Shown one piece after another: positions 1 through 7,310 of a stretch of 11,812 nucleotides of DNA; the first letter of the stretch is position 1; each line of letters opens with the position of its first letter. Origin of the DNA: JBHJGU01 sp050331475 (GTDB taxonomy: Bacteria > Pseudomonadota > Alphaproteobacteria > Caulobacterales > Maricaulaceae); the NCBI GenBank assembly GCA_050331475.1, contig JBHJGU010000034.1, positions 1 through 11,812 on the forward strand, given 5' to 3'. Made by a program: the position numbers and the translations under genes. A model generated the notes under the pieces. It saw nothing but the letters and a program-made list of their open reading frames with translations. It was not told the origin of the DNA and searched no databases.

Positions 1-726
1 CATGCGGTCTGGGTTGGCGCGTTCGGCCTTGATGGCCACAAGATCGGGCCGGCGCAGGCACAGCGCGGCGATCTCCGCAGCCGTCGCGGTCTCGGCTTTG
101 GGTCCGAGCGCGTCCGCGACCGCGCGGAAAAACGCGAGGTCTTCTTCGTAGTCGAGCGTCCACCGCAGATCGGCGAACACCCCCCCCGGCCCGGTGAGGC
201 TGGCGCGTGTGATATGCGCGTGCCGGCGGATGTAGGGGGTGACATGCTCGCGGTCATAGCGGTCCCACGCCAAAGCGTCGGCTTCATAAAGAAGTTCTGC
301 GTCAAACGCGTCGCAATCCAGACCATGGGGGAAAGCCGGGGGCATGTTGTTGCACGCGTAATCCACCCCGGCTTCGGCGGACAGCGCGAGCACCCGCCCG
401 GCGATGGCGGGATCAATAAACGGGCAGTCCGAGGTGATGCGCATGACCGTCTGCGCCTCAACTTGGCGGGCGGCGGCCACATAGCGCGCGAGCACGTCGT
501 CCTCAGAACCGCGGGTCACCTGATGCCCGCCGCGCGCCGCCTCCTCAGCCACCGGATCATTGATGGCCGTGTCCGGGACGGCGCAAACGACCACGTCAAC
601 GCCCGGGATGGCGGCGCAACGATCCAAGCACCACGCCAAGGCGGTTTTCGATCCAATCCGCTCTAAGGTTTTGCCCGGCAAGCGGGAAGAGCCCCAACGG
701 GCTTGGACGATAGCGGCGACGGTCAT
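1..726 (-). CDS. SpsF-like cytidylyltransferase (3' end beyond left edge)
   Basis: The minus strand is open from an ATG at 724-726 to the window edge, giving 242 residues without a stop. The N-terminus reads MTVAAIVQARWGSSRLPGK, the nucleotide-binding signature of the SpsF/KdsB/NeuA-type cytidylyltransferases (IVQARxGSxRLPGK at residues 6-19). Further in, MRITSDCPFIDP matches the R-x-T-x-D-CP-x-x-D/DP segment of the SpsF group. Known members activate a sugar with CTP for surface polysaccharide or flagellin glycan synthesis; the sugar cannot be told here. It lies 71 bases downstream of the FkbM methyltransferase gene on the same strand, which supports a glycan-decoration role. No strong ribosome binding site is seen before the ATG. 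The C-terminus is missing because the window ends, not because the gene is broken. The family call is good; the exact substrate is unknown. Confidence 0.85.
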   Translation of the reverse strand, partial: MTVAAIVQARWGSSRLPGKTLERIGSKTALAWCLDRCAAIPGVDVVVCAVPDTAINDPVAEEAARGGHQVTRGSEDDVLARYVAAARQVEAQTVMRITSDCPFIDPAIAGRVLALSAEAGVDYACNNMPPAFPHGLDCDAFDAELLYEADALAWDRYDREHVTPYIRRHAHITRASLTGPGGVFADLRWTLDYEEDLAFFRAVADALGPKAETATAAEIAALCLRRPDLVAIKAERANPDRM

Positions 727-797
727 AACGGCCCCAACCCCAACGAGGCCGTGAGTATTGCCATTGGCGGCTAAAGAGCGGTTAAGCGACCGCCCGG

Positions 798-1490
798 TTA
801 CGCGGAAGTCGGCGTCAGCCGTCGCCAATGGCGAAAATCGAGATCTTTTTCGTGGAACGGGCTGCGGCCGGCTTGGGCGAACAAGTCTTCCCGCACACAG
901 ACCAAATCCACCTGGGCCAAGGTATCGAAATAATAGCATAAATCGACAATGTCTCGGATCATGAAGCCCAGATCGGCCACCATGGCGTAGCGTTTTGGGA
1001 AGTCGCGCAACGAGGTCTCCAGGATCAACACGTCCACCCGATCCGCCGCCCGTTCGAGACCCTTAAGCACGGCCGCTTCATGCCCGTCCACATCCACCTT
1101 GAGCAGCAAACCGCCGGGCAAGACGCGCTCGTGGATGAATGTGTCCAGCCTGATCCGTTCGACAGGGCGCACCGATTGTTTGGGCCGGGGCTGGAACTCG
1201 CCCTCCACGACCTGGGAGGCGATGACCGTGTCATGGCTCGGGGTGTCGAACCGATAGGCCTGTTGGCCTGGACCATCCCCATCCGAAACCGCCTTAGGGA
1301 TCAGTTCGTACTCAAGTCCCGCATAGGCCTTCGCAATGTCTGGGGCGAACTCCACGACCGGTTCGAAGAGGTAGTGGAACCGATCGGGAAAGGCCTTGAT
1401 CAAGGCGGGCGTGCACCGATGAACCCCCACATCGAGCACCGCAGAGAGGTCGGGCAAATGGGTTTTCAGCGCCGCCAGCGCCTGATCCAT
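798..1490 (-). CDS. FkbM-family SAM-dependent methyltransferase
   Basis: A 230-residue protein of the FkbM family, which O-methylates sugars or small molecules using S-adenosylmethionine. The SAM-binding motif I is VLDVGVHRCTP (residues 18-28), followed by the acidic-loop segment YLFEPVVEF (40-48). The family signature LLLKVDVDGHEAAVLKGL spans 128-145, then VLILETS (154-160). Motif I is slightly odd: the usual small residue near the end of DxGxxxG is a Cys. The annotated ATG at 1488-1490 has a perfect AGGAGG (minus strand, 1517-1522) upstream, but 26 bases away. That site would suit an ATC codon at 1509-1511, seven codons upstream in frame, so the true start is uncertain. It sits between the sortase and the SpsF-like gene, co-oriented with both, and probably modifies a surface glycan. 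Confidence 0.88.
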   Translation of the reverse strand: MDQALAALKTHLPDLSAVLDVGVHRCTPALIKAFPDRFHYLFEPVVEFAPDIAKAYAGLEYELIPKAVSDGDGPGQQAYRFDTPSHDTVIASQVVEGEFQPRPKQSVRPVERIRLDTFIHERVLPGGLLLKVDVDGHEAAVLKGLERAADRVDVLILETSLRDFPKRYAMVADLGFMIRDIVDLCYYFDTLAQVDLVCVREDLFAQAGRSPFHEKDLDFRHWRRLTPTSA

Positions 1491-1551
1491 GTCGGGGAAA
1501 CGGTCAGCGATGGGAGCCTCCTAACACGCCCGCGCACACCCACCGCCGATA

Positions 1552-2106
1552 TCACACCGGTTCGGCCTCCACCACCAGACGCAGCGGTCCCGGCGTTTTC
1601 GCGTCCAATGGCCAGCAGGTGACCAGCGCAAGCCCGTCCGGCCCTGCGACCGTGAGCCCGGAGCGGTCAAAGCGGACGACGCGCGTGCTCACCACGCGAT
1701 ATTCGCGCAGCCGGTCCGGCGTCTCCAGACCGACCCGGTCGCCGGGTTGGAGATCGGCGAGAAACCGGAAATGGGTGGCGCGATGGGCCGCGATGACGCC
1801 AAGGCCCGCTTGCCCGGGCCCCGCCGAGGCGTTGAGCCAAGCCGGCGCGAAGGCGAGCGCTTCGCCGCCCGCTTCGGCCAACACCACCGCCCCCGCGTCC
1901 AAGCGCGGCGCCGAGAGGCGGGCCACCGGCCAGGTATCTGCCCAAGGCCAAGGTTTGACCGGGGCCGCGTCGGCTTGGGTCTCCCGCCACGCCCGATCGA
2001 GCAAGACTTGCGCAGCGTGCGCTTTCACCTCGATCCAGCCGCCGGCGGCGAGCAGCCCAACGCCCCCCGCCGCCACGCCGGCGCCCAGCCAGTGCCTGAG
2101 GCTCAT
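1552..2106 (-). CDS. Class GN sortase (dedicated marine proteobacterial type)
   Basis: A 184-residue transpeptidase of the proteobacterial class GN sortases, which cleave a C-terminal LPxTA-like signal on a single dedicated substrate at the cell envelope. The N-terminus has one hydrophobic anchor (about residues 8-24). The catalytic triad is readable: His108 in VIAAHRATHF, Cys164 in LALVTCWPLD, Arg176 in PGPLRLVV. Length fits this short class. The ATG at 2104-2106 starts five bases after the stop of the target gene. An in-frame TTG at 2113-2115 would overlap that stop as TTGA and give 187 residues; neither has a strong ribosome binding site, so translational coupling is likely. The gene directly upstream encodes the matching substrate. 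The regulator and kinase genes found with some other dedicated sortase systems are not seen here. Confidence 0.9.
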   Translation of the reverse strand: MSLRHWLGAGVAAGGVGLLAAGGWIEVKAHAAQVLLDRAWRETQADAAPVKPWPWADTWPVARLSAPRLDAGAVVLAEAGGEALAFAPAWLNASAGPGQAGLGVIAAHRATHFRFLADLQPGDRVGLETPDRLREYRVVSTRVVRFDRSGLTVAGPDGLALVTCWPLDAKTPGPLRLVVEAEPV

Positions 2107-2111
2107 GCGCT

Positions 2112-4421
2112 TCAACGCCGTCGCCGCCGCGGCCAGGCCGCAAGCCCAAGCCCCACGCTTAGAAGCAGACCGCCCGCAAATAACAAACCATCGCGCCAGG
2201 TTGCGGTCTGCGGCAGGACCAAGCCTGCGTCACGGGCCACCGCACGCTCACCCAGAGTCACCTCGAAGCTTCGGGTTTTCAACCGCGCCAAGGCGGTGGG
2301 CGGCGGCGCAGCCGCTTGAAGCGGGCTCGCCAATGATCCCGAGGGGGCGGGCGAGGCCTGCGCGCTGGGTCGGCCAAACACGCGGTCATAATCCCAGCCC
2401 TCGGGCAGTTCGAGCGGCACGCGCGCGGTTTGCGCGCTCTCGCCCTCCGGGCGGCTCGGTGTTTTGTCCACCGCAACCAGACTTGTGAGCCGGCTGACCA
2501 GCTCATGGCGCAAGGCGGTCTCAAGGACGGCGGCGTCAATCGTCTCCGGATCGATCCCGGCGAAGCGTTGCGATTCGAGGCTTTCGATCTTCCGTCGCGC
2601 CCAGAGATTGGCCACGCCAAGGGCCGGCGCGGCTTGACCCAGGTCCAAGCTGGCGCGCCAACCCGAACCCGCGAGCCTGCCGGACACGGTGAGGTCGCCT
2701 TGCGCATCCGCGACCTTGGCGAACACCACCACCGGCTCGCCGGTGTAGAGATCGGGCAACGGATCGGGCCAGGTTTGAGCGCCCAGATCGGGCGGAAACG
2801 CGGCCGTGAGGTCGCGCATCACTGGCCGTTCGAGTTTTTCCAAGAGGGCCGCCATGCGCGCCTGAACCTGGGCGACGTCGCCAATATGGGTGAAGGTTCC
2901 TCGCCCCAAGCGCGCCGCCCGGGTCATGAAGTAGCTGTTGGGCGCGGACCCGATGCCCACAGTGAAGAGCCGCGAGCCGCCTAGGCGATCGCTCACCGTC
3001 TCAAGGATTTGCGCCTCATTGCCCACCGCCCCGTCGGTTAACAGAATGACTTGGCGCACATGGCTCCCGGCGTCCTCGCCTCCCGAGCTAAGCGCGTAGT
3101 CCAAAGGCGCGAGGATCTCGGTGCCGCCTTCCGCGTCTAAGCGTTGCACAAAGCTACGCGCTTGGGCCAGCGCGTCCGGTGTGGCCGGCTGGGCGACAGG
3201 AAACAGGGCGGTGAAGGTGTTGTCGAACCGGATGACGTTGAACCGGTCGCGCGGCTCCAATCCGTCCAAGCCATGGATCAGGGCCGCTTTGGCTTGGGCG
3301 ATGGACGGGCCGGCCATGGAGCCCGAATTGTCGATGATGAACACCGCCTCACGCGGTTGATCGGGCGCTGCGGCGCCCAGATCCTCTGGCGGCGCGATCA
3401 TCGCCATCACATAGGTCTCGCCCTTCCAGTGTTCTTGGAACAGCGCGGCGCGGGGGGTCTGCGCGGGCTCGGCCGCCCATTCGATCACCACGTCCCGGTT
3501 CGCGCGCACCGCCCCGTCCAGGCGGAGGATCTGCGCCGCGCCATCGGCCTCCACGGTGAAGGGGTGGTGCAGACTGTCCAACCGGACCAGTGGGAAGCCC
3601 GCATCAATGCGCGCGCGCAAGGTGACGGGCAGGCGCGCGGCGTCAGGCTCTAAGGCCGGGTTCAACACCGGCGGGGTGATCGCGTCCCGATCGGGCACGG
3701 GATCGCGCACGGCGAACCCGCCCGGCCCGATGTCCACGGTCTCCACCCGATCGGGCTCGGGCGCATAGCGCGGCGCGACCACCAGGGGGAAACGCAAGGT
3801 CCACGCCCCGTCCTCGTACCGGGCGGCGTCCTGATATTCGATCTGCACCACCACCGTTTCGCCGGGGCCGATATTGGCGACCGAATTGGTGAACAGGTTC
3901 GGCCGGCTCTGTTCGATTAGGCTGGCTTTGCGGCCTTCCGATCGCGCCTGTTCATAAGTCGCCCGCGCTTGGGCTTTTTCCTGGATTTCGCCGTCAATCA
4001 CCCGCTCGCCAATGATCATTTTAAGCCGATCGACGCCCGCGTCTTCGGGCAAAGGGAAGACGTAAACGCCCTCTACCCATGCGTCGGAGGGGTTGGTGAA
4101 GGCTTGGGTGACCCGCACCCGCGCAATGGGACCCGCCACCGCGATCTCGACATCGGTGGCGACCCTGGGGGCTTCGAGCCACCAGCCCGGCTCGTCGGTT
4201 TGCAACATCAAGCTCCCCACGCCCGTGTCGTCGAGCCGAACCAAGCCCTGGGCGCGGTTGTCGGCGGGCGTCGCAGCCAAGGCGGGCGTGACGGCGATTA
4301 GGGTGAGCCCAATGAGGCCCAGACCTAAGATCAAAAAAAAGCGGGCGAGCCCGAGGCTCGTCCCGCTGTGAGGTCCGGCGCGACCCTCAAAGCGCGCCGG
4401 CTTGGTCAGAACACGTCCCAT
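2112..4421 (-). CDS. Sortase target protein with VIT and VWA domains and LPQTA anchor
   Basis: A 769-residue exported protein matching the 'marine proteobacterial sortase target protein' architecture. Residues 26-49 form a long signal segment ending TPALA. A VIT (inter-alpha-trypsin-inhibitor) domain lies at roughly 65-190, including the VYVFPLPEDAGVDR segment. A VWA domain at about 357-515 has an intact MIDAS: DNSGS (364-368), the Thr of GGTEI (434) and the Asp of LLTDG (463). A Pro/Ala-rich linker (around 685-712) leads to LPQTAT (736-741), a hydrophobic stretch (745-763) and a run of five arginines: a complete sorting signal. The start was taken at ATG 4421 because GGGAGGA lies five bases upstream; an ATG at 4475 would add 18 residues with no such site. 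Family members are thought to act at the envelope, possibly in adhesion or metal-dependent binding, but the ligand is unknown. Confidence 0.92.
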   Translation of the reverse strand: MGRVLTKPARFEGRAGPHSGTSLGLARFFLILGLGLIGLTLIAVTPALAATPADNRAQGLVRLDDTGVGSLMLQTDEPGWWLEAPRVATDVEIAVAGPIARVRVTQAFTNPSDAWVEGVYVFPLPEDAGVDRLKMIIGERVIDGEIQEKAQARATYEQARSEGRKASLIEQSRPNLFTNSVANIGPGETVVVQIEYQDAARYEDGAWTLRFPLVVAPRYAPEPDRVETVDIGPGGFAVRDPVPDRDAITPPVLNPALEPDAARLPVTLRARIDAGFPLVRLDSLHHPFTVEADGAAQILRLDGAVRANRDVVIEWAAEPAQTPRAALFQEHWKGETYVMAMIAPPEDLGAAAPDQPREAVFIIDNSGSMAGPSIAQAKAALIHGLDGLEPRDRFNVIRFDNTFTALFPVAQPATPDALAQARSFVQRLDAEGGTEILAPLDYALSSGGEDAGSHVRQVILLTDGAVGNEAQILETVSDRLGGSRLFTVGIGSAPNSYFMTRAARLGRGTFTHIGDVAQVQARMAALLEKLERPVMRDLTAAFPPDLGAQTWPDPLPDLYTGEPVVVFAKVADAQGDLTVSGRLAGSGWRASLDLGQAAPALGVANLWARRKIESLESQRFAGIDPETIDAAVLETALRHELVSRLTSLVAVDKTPSRPEGESAQTARVPLELPEGWDYDRVFGRPSAQASPAPSGSLASPLQAAAPPPTALARLKTRSFEVTLGERAVARDAGLVLPQTATWRDGLLFAGGLLLSVGLGLAAWPRRRRR

Positions 4422-4426
4422 ACTCG

Positions 4427-4433
4427 TCCTCCC
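4427..4433 (-). promoter_or_regulatory. Ribosome binding site of the sortase target gene
   Basis: On the minus strand the sequence reads GGGAGGA, then five bases, then ATG at 4419-4421. This fixes the start of the target protein 18 codons downstream of the longest possible start. Confidence 0.75.
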
Positions 4434-4524
4434 TGCCTGGATGATCCTAAGATGAGGGGAGAAGCAGGCGATCACGGGGGTCGAACCAAGGCTTTCCCGG
4501 CGCCGTTAAGGCGATTTTCGGCCA

Positions 4525-4537
4525 ATTGCGGCGCAAT
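4525..4537. promoter_or_regulatory. Operator-like palindrome between divergent genes
   Basis: ATTGCG-G-CGCAAT is a perfect 6-base inverted repeat with a one-base spacer. The half-site motif AATTGCG recurs at 4544-4550. It lies about 104 bases upstream of the sortase-target start and about 150 bases upstream of the divergent gene at 4689, a reasonable place for a regulator to act on either. No promoter hexamers are convincing in the 267-base gap. It could be a chance palindrome. Confidence 0.25.
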
Positions 4538-4688
4538 CCGGCGAATTGCGACCGCGCGAGGGCGCAAGAGACGCGCGGCGACCGGCAGGAGCGGGGCGGC
4601 CGGAAAACGTCTCCTAGAAACGGCGCGAACGCGGTAGTGTTCCTTTGCGGCGGATGGTCCAACCCGCGCGTGACGCTAGGAGCCGTTT

Positions 4689-5393
4689 ATGGACCCCGAT
4701 GAGCAGTCTTTCGAGACCGTCGTTCAAGTGTTTCAATCGGAATTGGCCGCCCTAGGCGCACAGTTTGCTTGGGACGGGAGTGTTCGCACCGCTTACGCGC
4801 AGGAAATCAAGAAGATGGCGTCTACATTACGTCGTCAAGCGATTGAGGGTCGCATAAGCTGGGCTCAGGCTGCCAGCGAAGCGACCCAAACCCGAAATGC
4901 GACAATGCAGATAGCCCGCTACCGGACATCGCCCATTGGCCTTTCGATCGCTAAAGAAATCAAAGCCCAAGGCCCAACGCTCAATGCGCTCATCGGCCAG
5001 AGAACGATCAAGCTCTACGGGGCCAACGCACGGTTCGACAATCTGACCGCCGCGCAAAAGAATGTTGTCTATCGTGCGGTGATCGAAGGCGCAGGACGTT
5101 CGAATCCGCAAGTCAATACATTGATGCGGCGTCTTGGTGCGGCCGGGCGCGGCATGCTGTTTTTGTCCTTAGGCGTGGCCGTCTACGCCATCGCGACGGC
5201 CGAAGACCCCGTGGACGCCGCAGTACGCGAAGGCGCCGTTTTCGCCGCCGGCGTTGCGGGCGGTGTTGCCGGCAGCGCGGCGGCCGGCGCCGTGGCGGGT
5301 TTGGCGTGCGGACCCGGCGCGCCGGTTTGCGTGGTCATCGGTGCATTTATCGGCGGGGGCCTCGCGGCCTTCAGCGTCCGCTCGGTTTGGTAG
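4689..5393 (+). CDS. Effector-like protein with glycine-zipper membrane C-terminus
   Basis: A 234-residue protein with no family name I can assign. Residues 1-150 look soluble and helical, with many Ala/Gln/Arg residues. Residues 154-171 (centre GMLFLSLGVAVYAIATA) form a hydrophobic segment, followed by a polar turn AEDPVDAAVREG (171-182). Two glycine/alanine-rich segments follow: 183-206, with repeated small-xxx-small spacing, and 211-230 (PVCVVIGAFIGGGLAAF). Similar glycine-zipper hairpins end many polymorphic-toxin and secreted-effector proteins, where they may insert into membranes; applying this here is inference. AGGAG at 4679-4683 sits six bases before the ATG. A partner gene begins 11 bases downstream, as expected of an effector-immunity pair. 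Two cysteines lie between and within the last two segments (ACGPGAPVC) and could form a disulfide. Confidence 0.7.
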   Translation: MDPDEQSFETVVQVFQSELAALGAQFAWDGSVRTAYAQEIKKMASTLRRQAIEGRISWAQAASEATQTRNATMQIARYRTSPIGLSIAKEIKAQGPTLNALIGQRTIKLYGANARFDNLTAAQKNVVYRAVIEGAGRSNPQVNTLMRRLGAAGRGMLFLSLGVAVYAIATAEDPVDAAVREGAVFAAGVAGGVAGSAAAGAVAGLACGPGAPVCVVIGAFIGGGLAAFSVRSVW

Positions 5394-5404
5394 GGACGCA
5401 GATT

Positions 5405-5896
5405 TTGGAGCGTGTCTCGTCCCTTCAGATCGAGCCAATCGCGGACGGGCCTAACGGGGCGGCGCGCAGCCAGGTGCGTTATGGGGGGCGTCTCGGACCG
5501 GTGCTGGGCGGGGCGGTTTTGGAGGCCGCTCTAGGCTGGCGGAATTTTTTGCTCGTCTTTTTGACCCAAGATATTCCCCAAGAGGACAGTCTAGATATCA
5601 CGCTGCTCGGGCCCGATCTGGCGTTGCTTGACCGCGCCGTCCTGGCGATGCCCTACGCGACGGGACGGTTTGCGTTGGAGCCGCTCGAACCGGGACCGAT
5701 CGTCCGGTTCCGCTTCTTCAACCCGGAGACGATCGTTTTTACGCTCACGTGCTTGCCCTCACCGAACCGGGGTTTAACGCTCCCCCTGATTTCCGAACCG
5801 CGCGGCGTCTGGCGCCCGGATTGGACGCAGCGGCATTTCCGGATATCGCGTTTGACGCACGAGCGGCCCAAAGGCGCGTTCGGTTCCCAACCTTAA
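5405..5896 (+). CDS. Uncharacterised protein, possible immunity partner
   Basis: A 163-residue protein without a recognisable family. It is rich in short hydrophobic strands separated by Pro and Gly (for example RNFLLVFLTQDIP, FALEPLEPGPIVRFRFF, TIVFTLTCLP), suggesting a mostly beta protein. There is no signal peptide or clear membrane span. I place the start at TTG 5405, 11 bases after the stop of the effector-like gene, with AGGGA at 5392-5396 as a weak ribosome binding site. An ATG at 5306 would overlap the upstream gene by 88 bases, and that N-terminal piece is arginine-rich shadow sequence. The tight arrangement suggests co-translation with the upstream gene. An immunity or chaperone role is inferred from position only. 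Confidence 0.6.
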   Translation: MERVSSLQIEPIADGPNGAARSQVRYGGRLGPVLGGAVLEAALGWRNFLLVFLTQDIPQEDSLDITLLGPDLALLDRAVLAMPYATGRFALEPLEPGPIVRFRFFNPETIVFTLTCLPSPNRGLTLPLISEPRGVWRPDWTQRHFRISRLTHERPKGAFGSQP

Positions 5897-5911
5897 AACA
5901 GACCGTTATGA

Positions 5912-6064
5912 AAGCTTCACGCTTACCTCGGCCCCGCCACGCCGGACCTTTCTAACACCGTCGCCGCGAACACGATCATGCTGGCCGTCAAAGCCTTTGA
6001 CGCCGACAACCACTTCGCCAGGCGCCAACTCGCCTCCGCACGCATCCTCATGCGGAGTCTATAA
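5912..6064 (+). pseudogene. Orphan coding remnant, no proper start
   Basis: An open frame of 50 codons lies between a TGA at 5909-5911 and a TAA at 6062-6064. It has strong G/C bias in third positions, as in neighbouring core genes, and reads like protein (HAYLGPATPDLSNTV, then KAFDADNHFARRQLASARI). There is no start codon near its beginning and no ribosome binding site; the first in-frame ATG is near 5978. It looks like the C-terminal end of a lost gene. I do not recognise the parent. A very short expressed protein from the internal ATG is possible but less likely. The rest of the gap up to 6130 shows nothing. Confidence 0.4.
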
Positions 6065-6130
6065 GTGAGGCGCCTAACATCACCTAACGCCACAGCTTAT
6101 ACATGCCGTTTGATTCATTTGCCCTTCAGT

Positions 6131-6925
6131 TTATTCGGACAGGTCGAATAAGCCCGCACCCCTGAAGCGCTGGACAAAATCTGGGTTTATTCCAACATAG
6201 AACTTCAAAATAAGCTCTTTTTTAGCCCTAATTTTGGCATACTGATCCGATAACTGCTTCAAACGCGCCGGATCGCCCATTAAGAGTTCGGCATAGGTAT
6301 TGACGTCATTTTCAAAACTCGACGCGCCGTAATCCGATACAAATCCAAGCTGATGATATTCTCTCAAATCATCTGCGTAAACTTGCGTCGCAGCCAAGCG
6401 CTCACTATCCGTTTCTGGAAAGGAAAAACCGTCAGGCAGGGTGTCGCGCCAAGCCTCCGCCGGAAAGACGTACTCACGGAGTAAGATACTAGAATACTCA
6501 TGATGGAAAGTATTTTTCAGATCTCTAGTACCCAAACCACCAAACATGTATCTAGTAGCAAGGATAACGACATTCGGTGTTTGGACTGTCCCGCCCACCT
6601 CAACACCAAGCAGGGTTACATCGCCGGCAAGAACTAAAGCCGGGCCTGATTGTCGAAGAGGGCTTTCTGGATACGCGGTCAGCGCGGACTGAACGGCGCT
6701 CAACGCCGATATCGCCTGCCAGTAATTGGGCGGCGTACCCATTATGCGAGCGTCAATCTGGAGCTCCGTTAGATCTTGCGGCGCCGCGAGATACACGGCA
6801 TGCCCTGTTAAACCCTTGATTCTAGATGAGTATGTAGGTATTTTTTGGTTAAACCAGAAAACTCCGCCCGCATACATGACCGCAATGGCGGCGGGCAGTG
6901 TCAGGAAAAATCTTTTTAAGCGCAC
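6131..6925 (-). CDS. Membrane-anchored zincin-like protein with HHEYSS motif
   Basis: A 264-residue protein starting with an uncleaved-looking anchor (RLKRFFLTLPAAIAVMYAGG, residues 2-21). The rest should face the periplasm. At 141-146 it has HHEYSS inside NTFHHEYSSILLREY, and about 60 residues later ENDVNTYAELL (205-215). This spacing resembles zinc metallopeptidases with HExxH plus a downstream Glu, but the second His of HExxH is Ser, so it may be an altered or inactive enzyme. I do not know a named family. The start is placed at GTG 6925, four bases after the stop of the truncated upstream gene; a TTG at 6952 would add nine residues overlapping that gene. It is AT-rich for this window (33% GC in 6181-6240), consistent with acquisition. 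It may be the partner of the truncated gene. Confidence 0.6.
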   Translation of the reverse strand: MRLKRFFLTLPAAIAVMYAGGVFWFNQKIPTYSSRIKGLTGHAVYLAAPQDLTELQIDARIMGTPPNYWQAISALSAVQSALTAYPESPLRQSGPALVLAGDVTLLGVEVGGTVQTPNVVILATRYMFGGLGTRDLKNTFHHEYSSILLREYVFPAEAWRDTLPDGFSFPETDSERLAATQVYADDLREYHQLGFVSDYGASSFENDVNTYAELLMGDPARLKQLSDQYAKIRAKKELILKFYVGINPDFVQRFRGAGLFDLSE

Positions 6926-6929
6926 CTGA

Positions 6930-7119
6930 TTATCGAACAGTAATTGTTGCAACAGTTCCGGTCGTCAGAATGACTGTAACGGCTGAAGCATATACGGGAG
7001 CGCCCAAGCCAGTTGTTCCACCGGACAGCACGACGCTCGCACCGTAGGCAACCGTAACAACGCCAGCGATAACAATCGCACCCACAGTCGCTGCTGTAAC
7101 CCCCGACGAGCGGTCAGCA
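6930..7119 (-). pseudogene. 5'-truncated glycine-rich hydrophobic gene
   Basis: On the minus strand an open frame ends at TAA 6930-6932, four bases before the start of the zincin-like gene. It encodes a short polar stretch (HADRSSGV) and then two long hydrophobic, glycine/alanine/valine-rich segments (TVGAIVIAGVVTVAYGASVV, then APVYASAVTVILTTGTVATI). No start codon or ribosome binding site suits it. Going upstream, the frame runs straight into the end of an insertion-sequence remnant, so the 5' part appears replaced by the element. The style matches the glycine-zipper C-terminus of the gene at 4689 without sequence identity, so it was probably the tail of another effector-like protein. Confidence 0.55.
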
Positions 7120-7310
7120 TGGACCAGCGTTGGCAGTTTAATTTTGCTCAGTCGAGCGGTTTGAGCAATGCGGCGACGCGCGGAGCCATCCGATCGCTCA
7201 GGCGCGTCATCCCGTTGTGGCCGTTAAACTGCGGCATAGGCCTTAGGTGTGAGGTATCCGAGCGCTGAATCCGGGCGACGCTGATTGTCGTCGCGCACCT
7301 CATTACGGCC
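7120..7310 (-). mobile_element. IS3-family insertion sequence remnant (one end)
   Basis: The element is recognised by the C-terminal transposase fragment at 7224-7307. The likely terminal repeat starts at 7120, reading TGGACCAGCGTTGGCAGTTT inward on the plus strand, about 100 bases beyond the transposase stop. The left boundary is placed where the hydrophobic gene fragment begins. The right boundary near 7310 is where transposase similarity ends and AT-rich sequence starts. The other terminal repeat and most of the element are missing, so it cannot move by itself. The terminal repeat is inference. Confidence 0.6.
7224..7307 (-). pseudogene. IS3-family transposase (OrfB) C-terminal fragment
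   Basis: The minus-strand frame ending at TAA 7224-7226 encodes NEVRDDNQRRPDSALGYLTP followed by KAYAAV. This is the conserved tail of the integrase-core transposase of IS3-family elements (consensus YNxxRPHSALGYLTPxxFA). Only 27 residues remain; upstream codons (AGKG) no longer match. It is a clear remnant with no function of its own. Confidence 0.85.

Noticed and set aside
214..666. Plus-strand open frame of 150 codons at the left end
   Set aside because: It is antisense to the SpsF-like gene, which has clear family motifs.
1619..2488. Long plus-strand open frame of 289 codons opposite the sortase and target genes
   Set aside because: Proline/alanine/arginine/serine-rich shadow of well-supported minus-strand genes, with no family motif.
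5306..5404. Extended N-terminus of the partner gene from ATG 5306
   Set aside because: It overlaps the effector-like gene by 88 bases and is arginine-rich; the TTG start at 5405 suits the gene spacing better.
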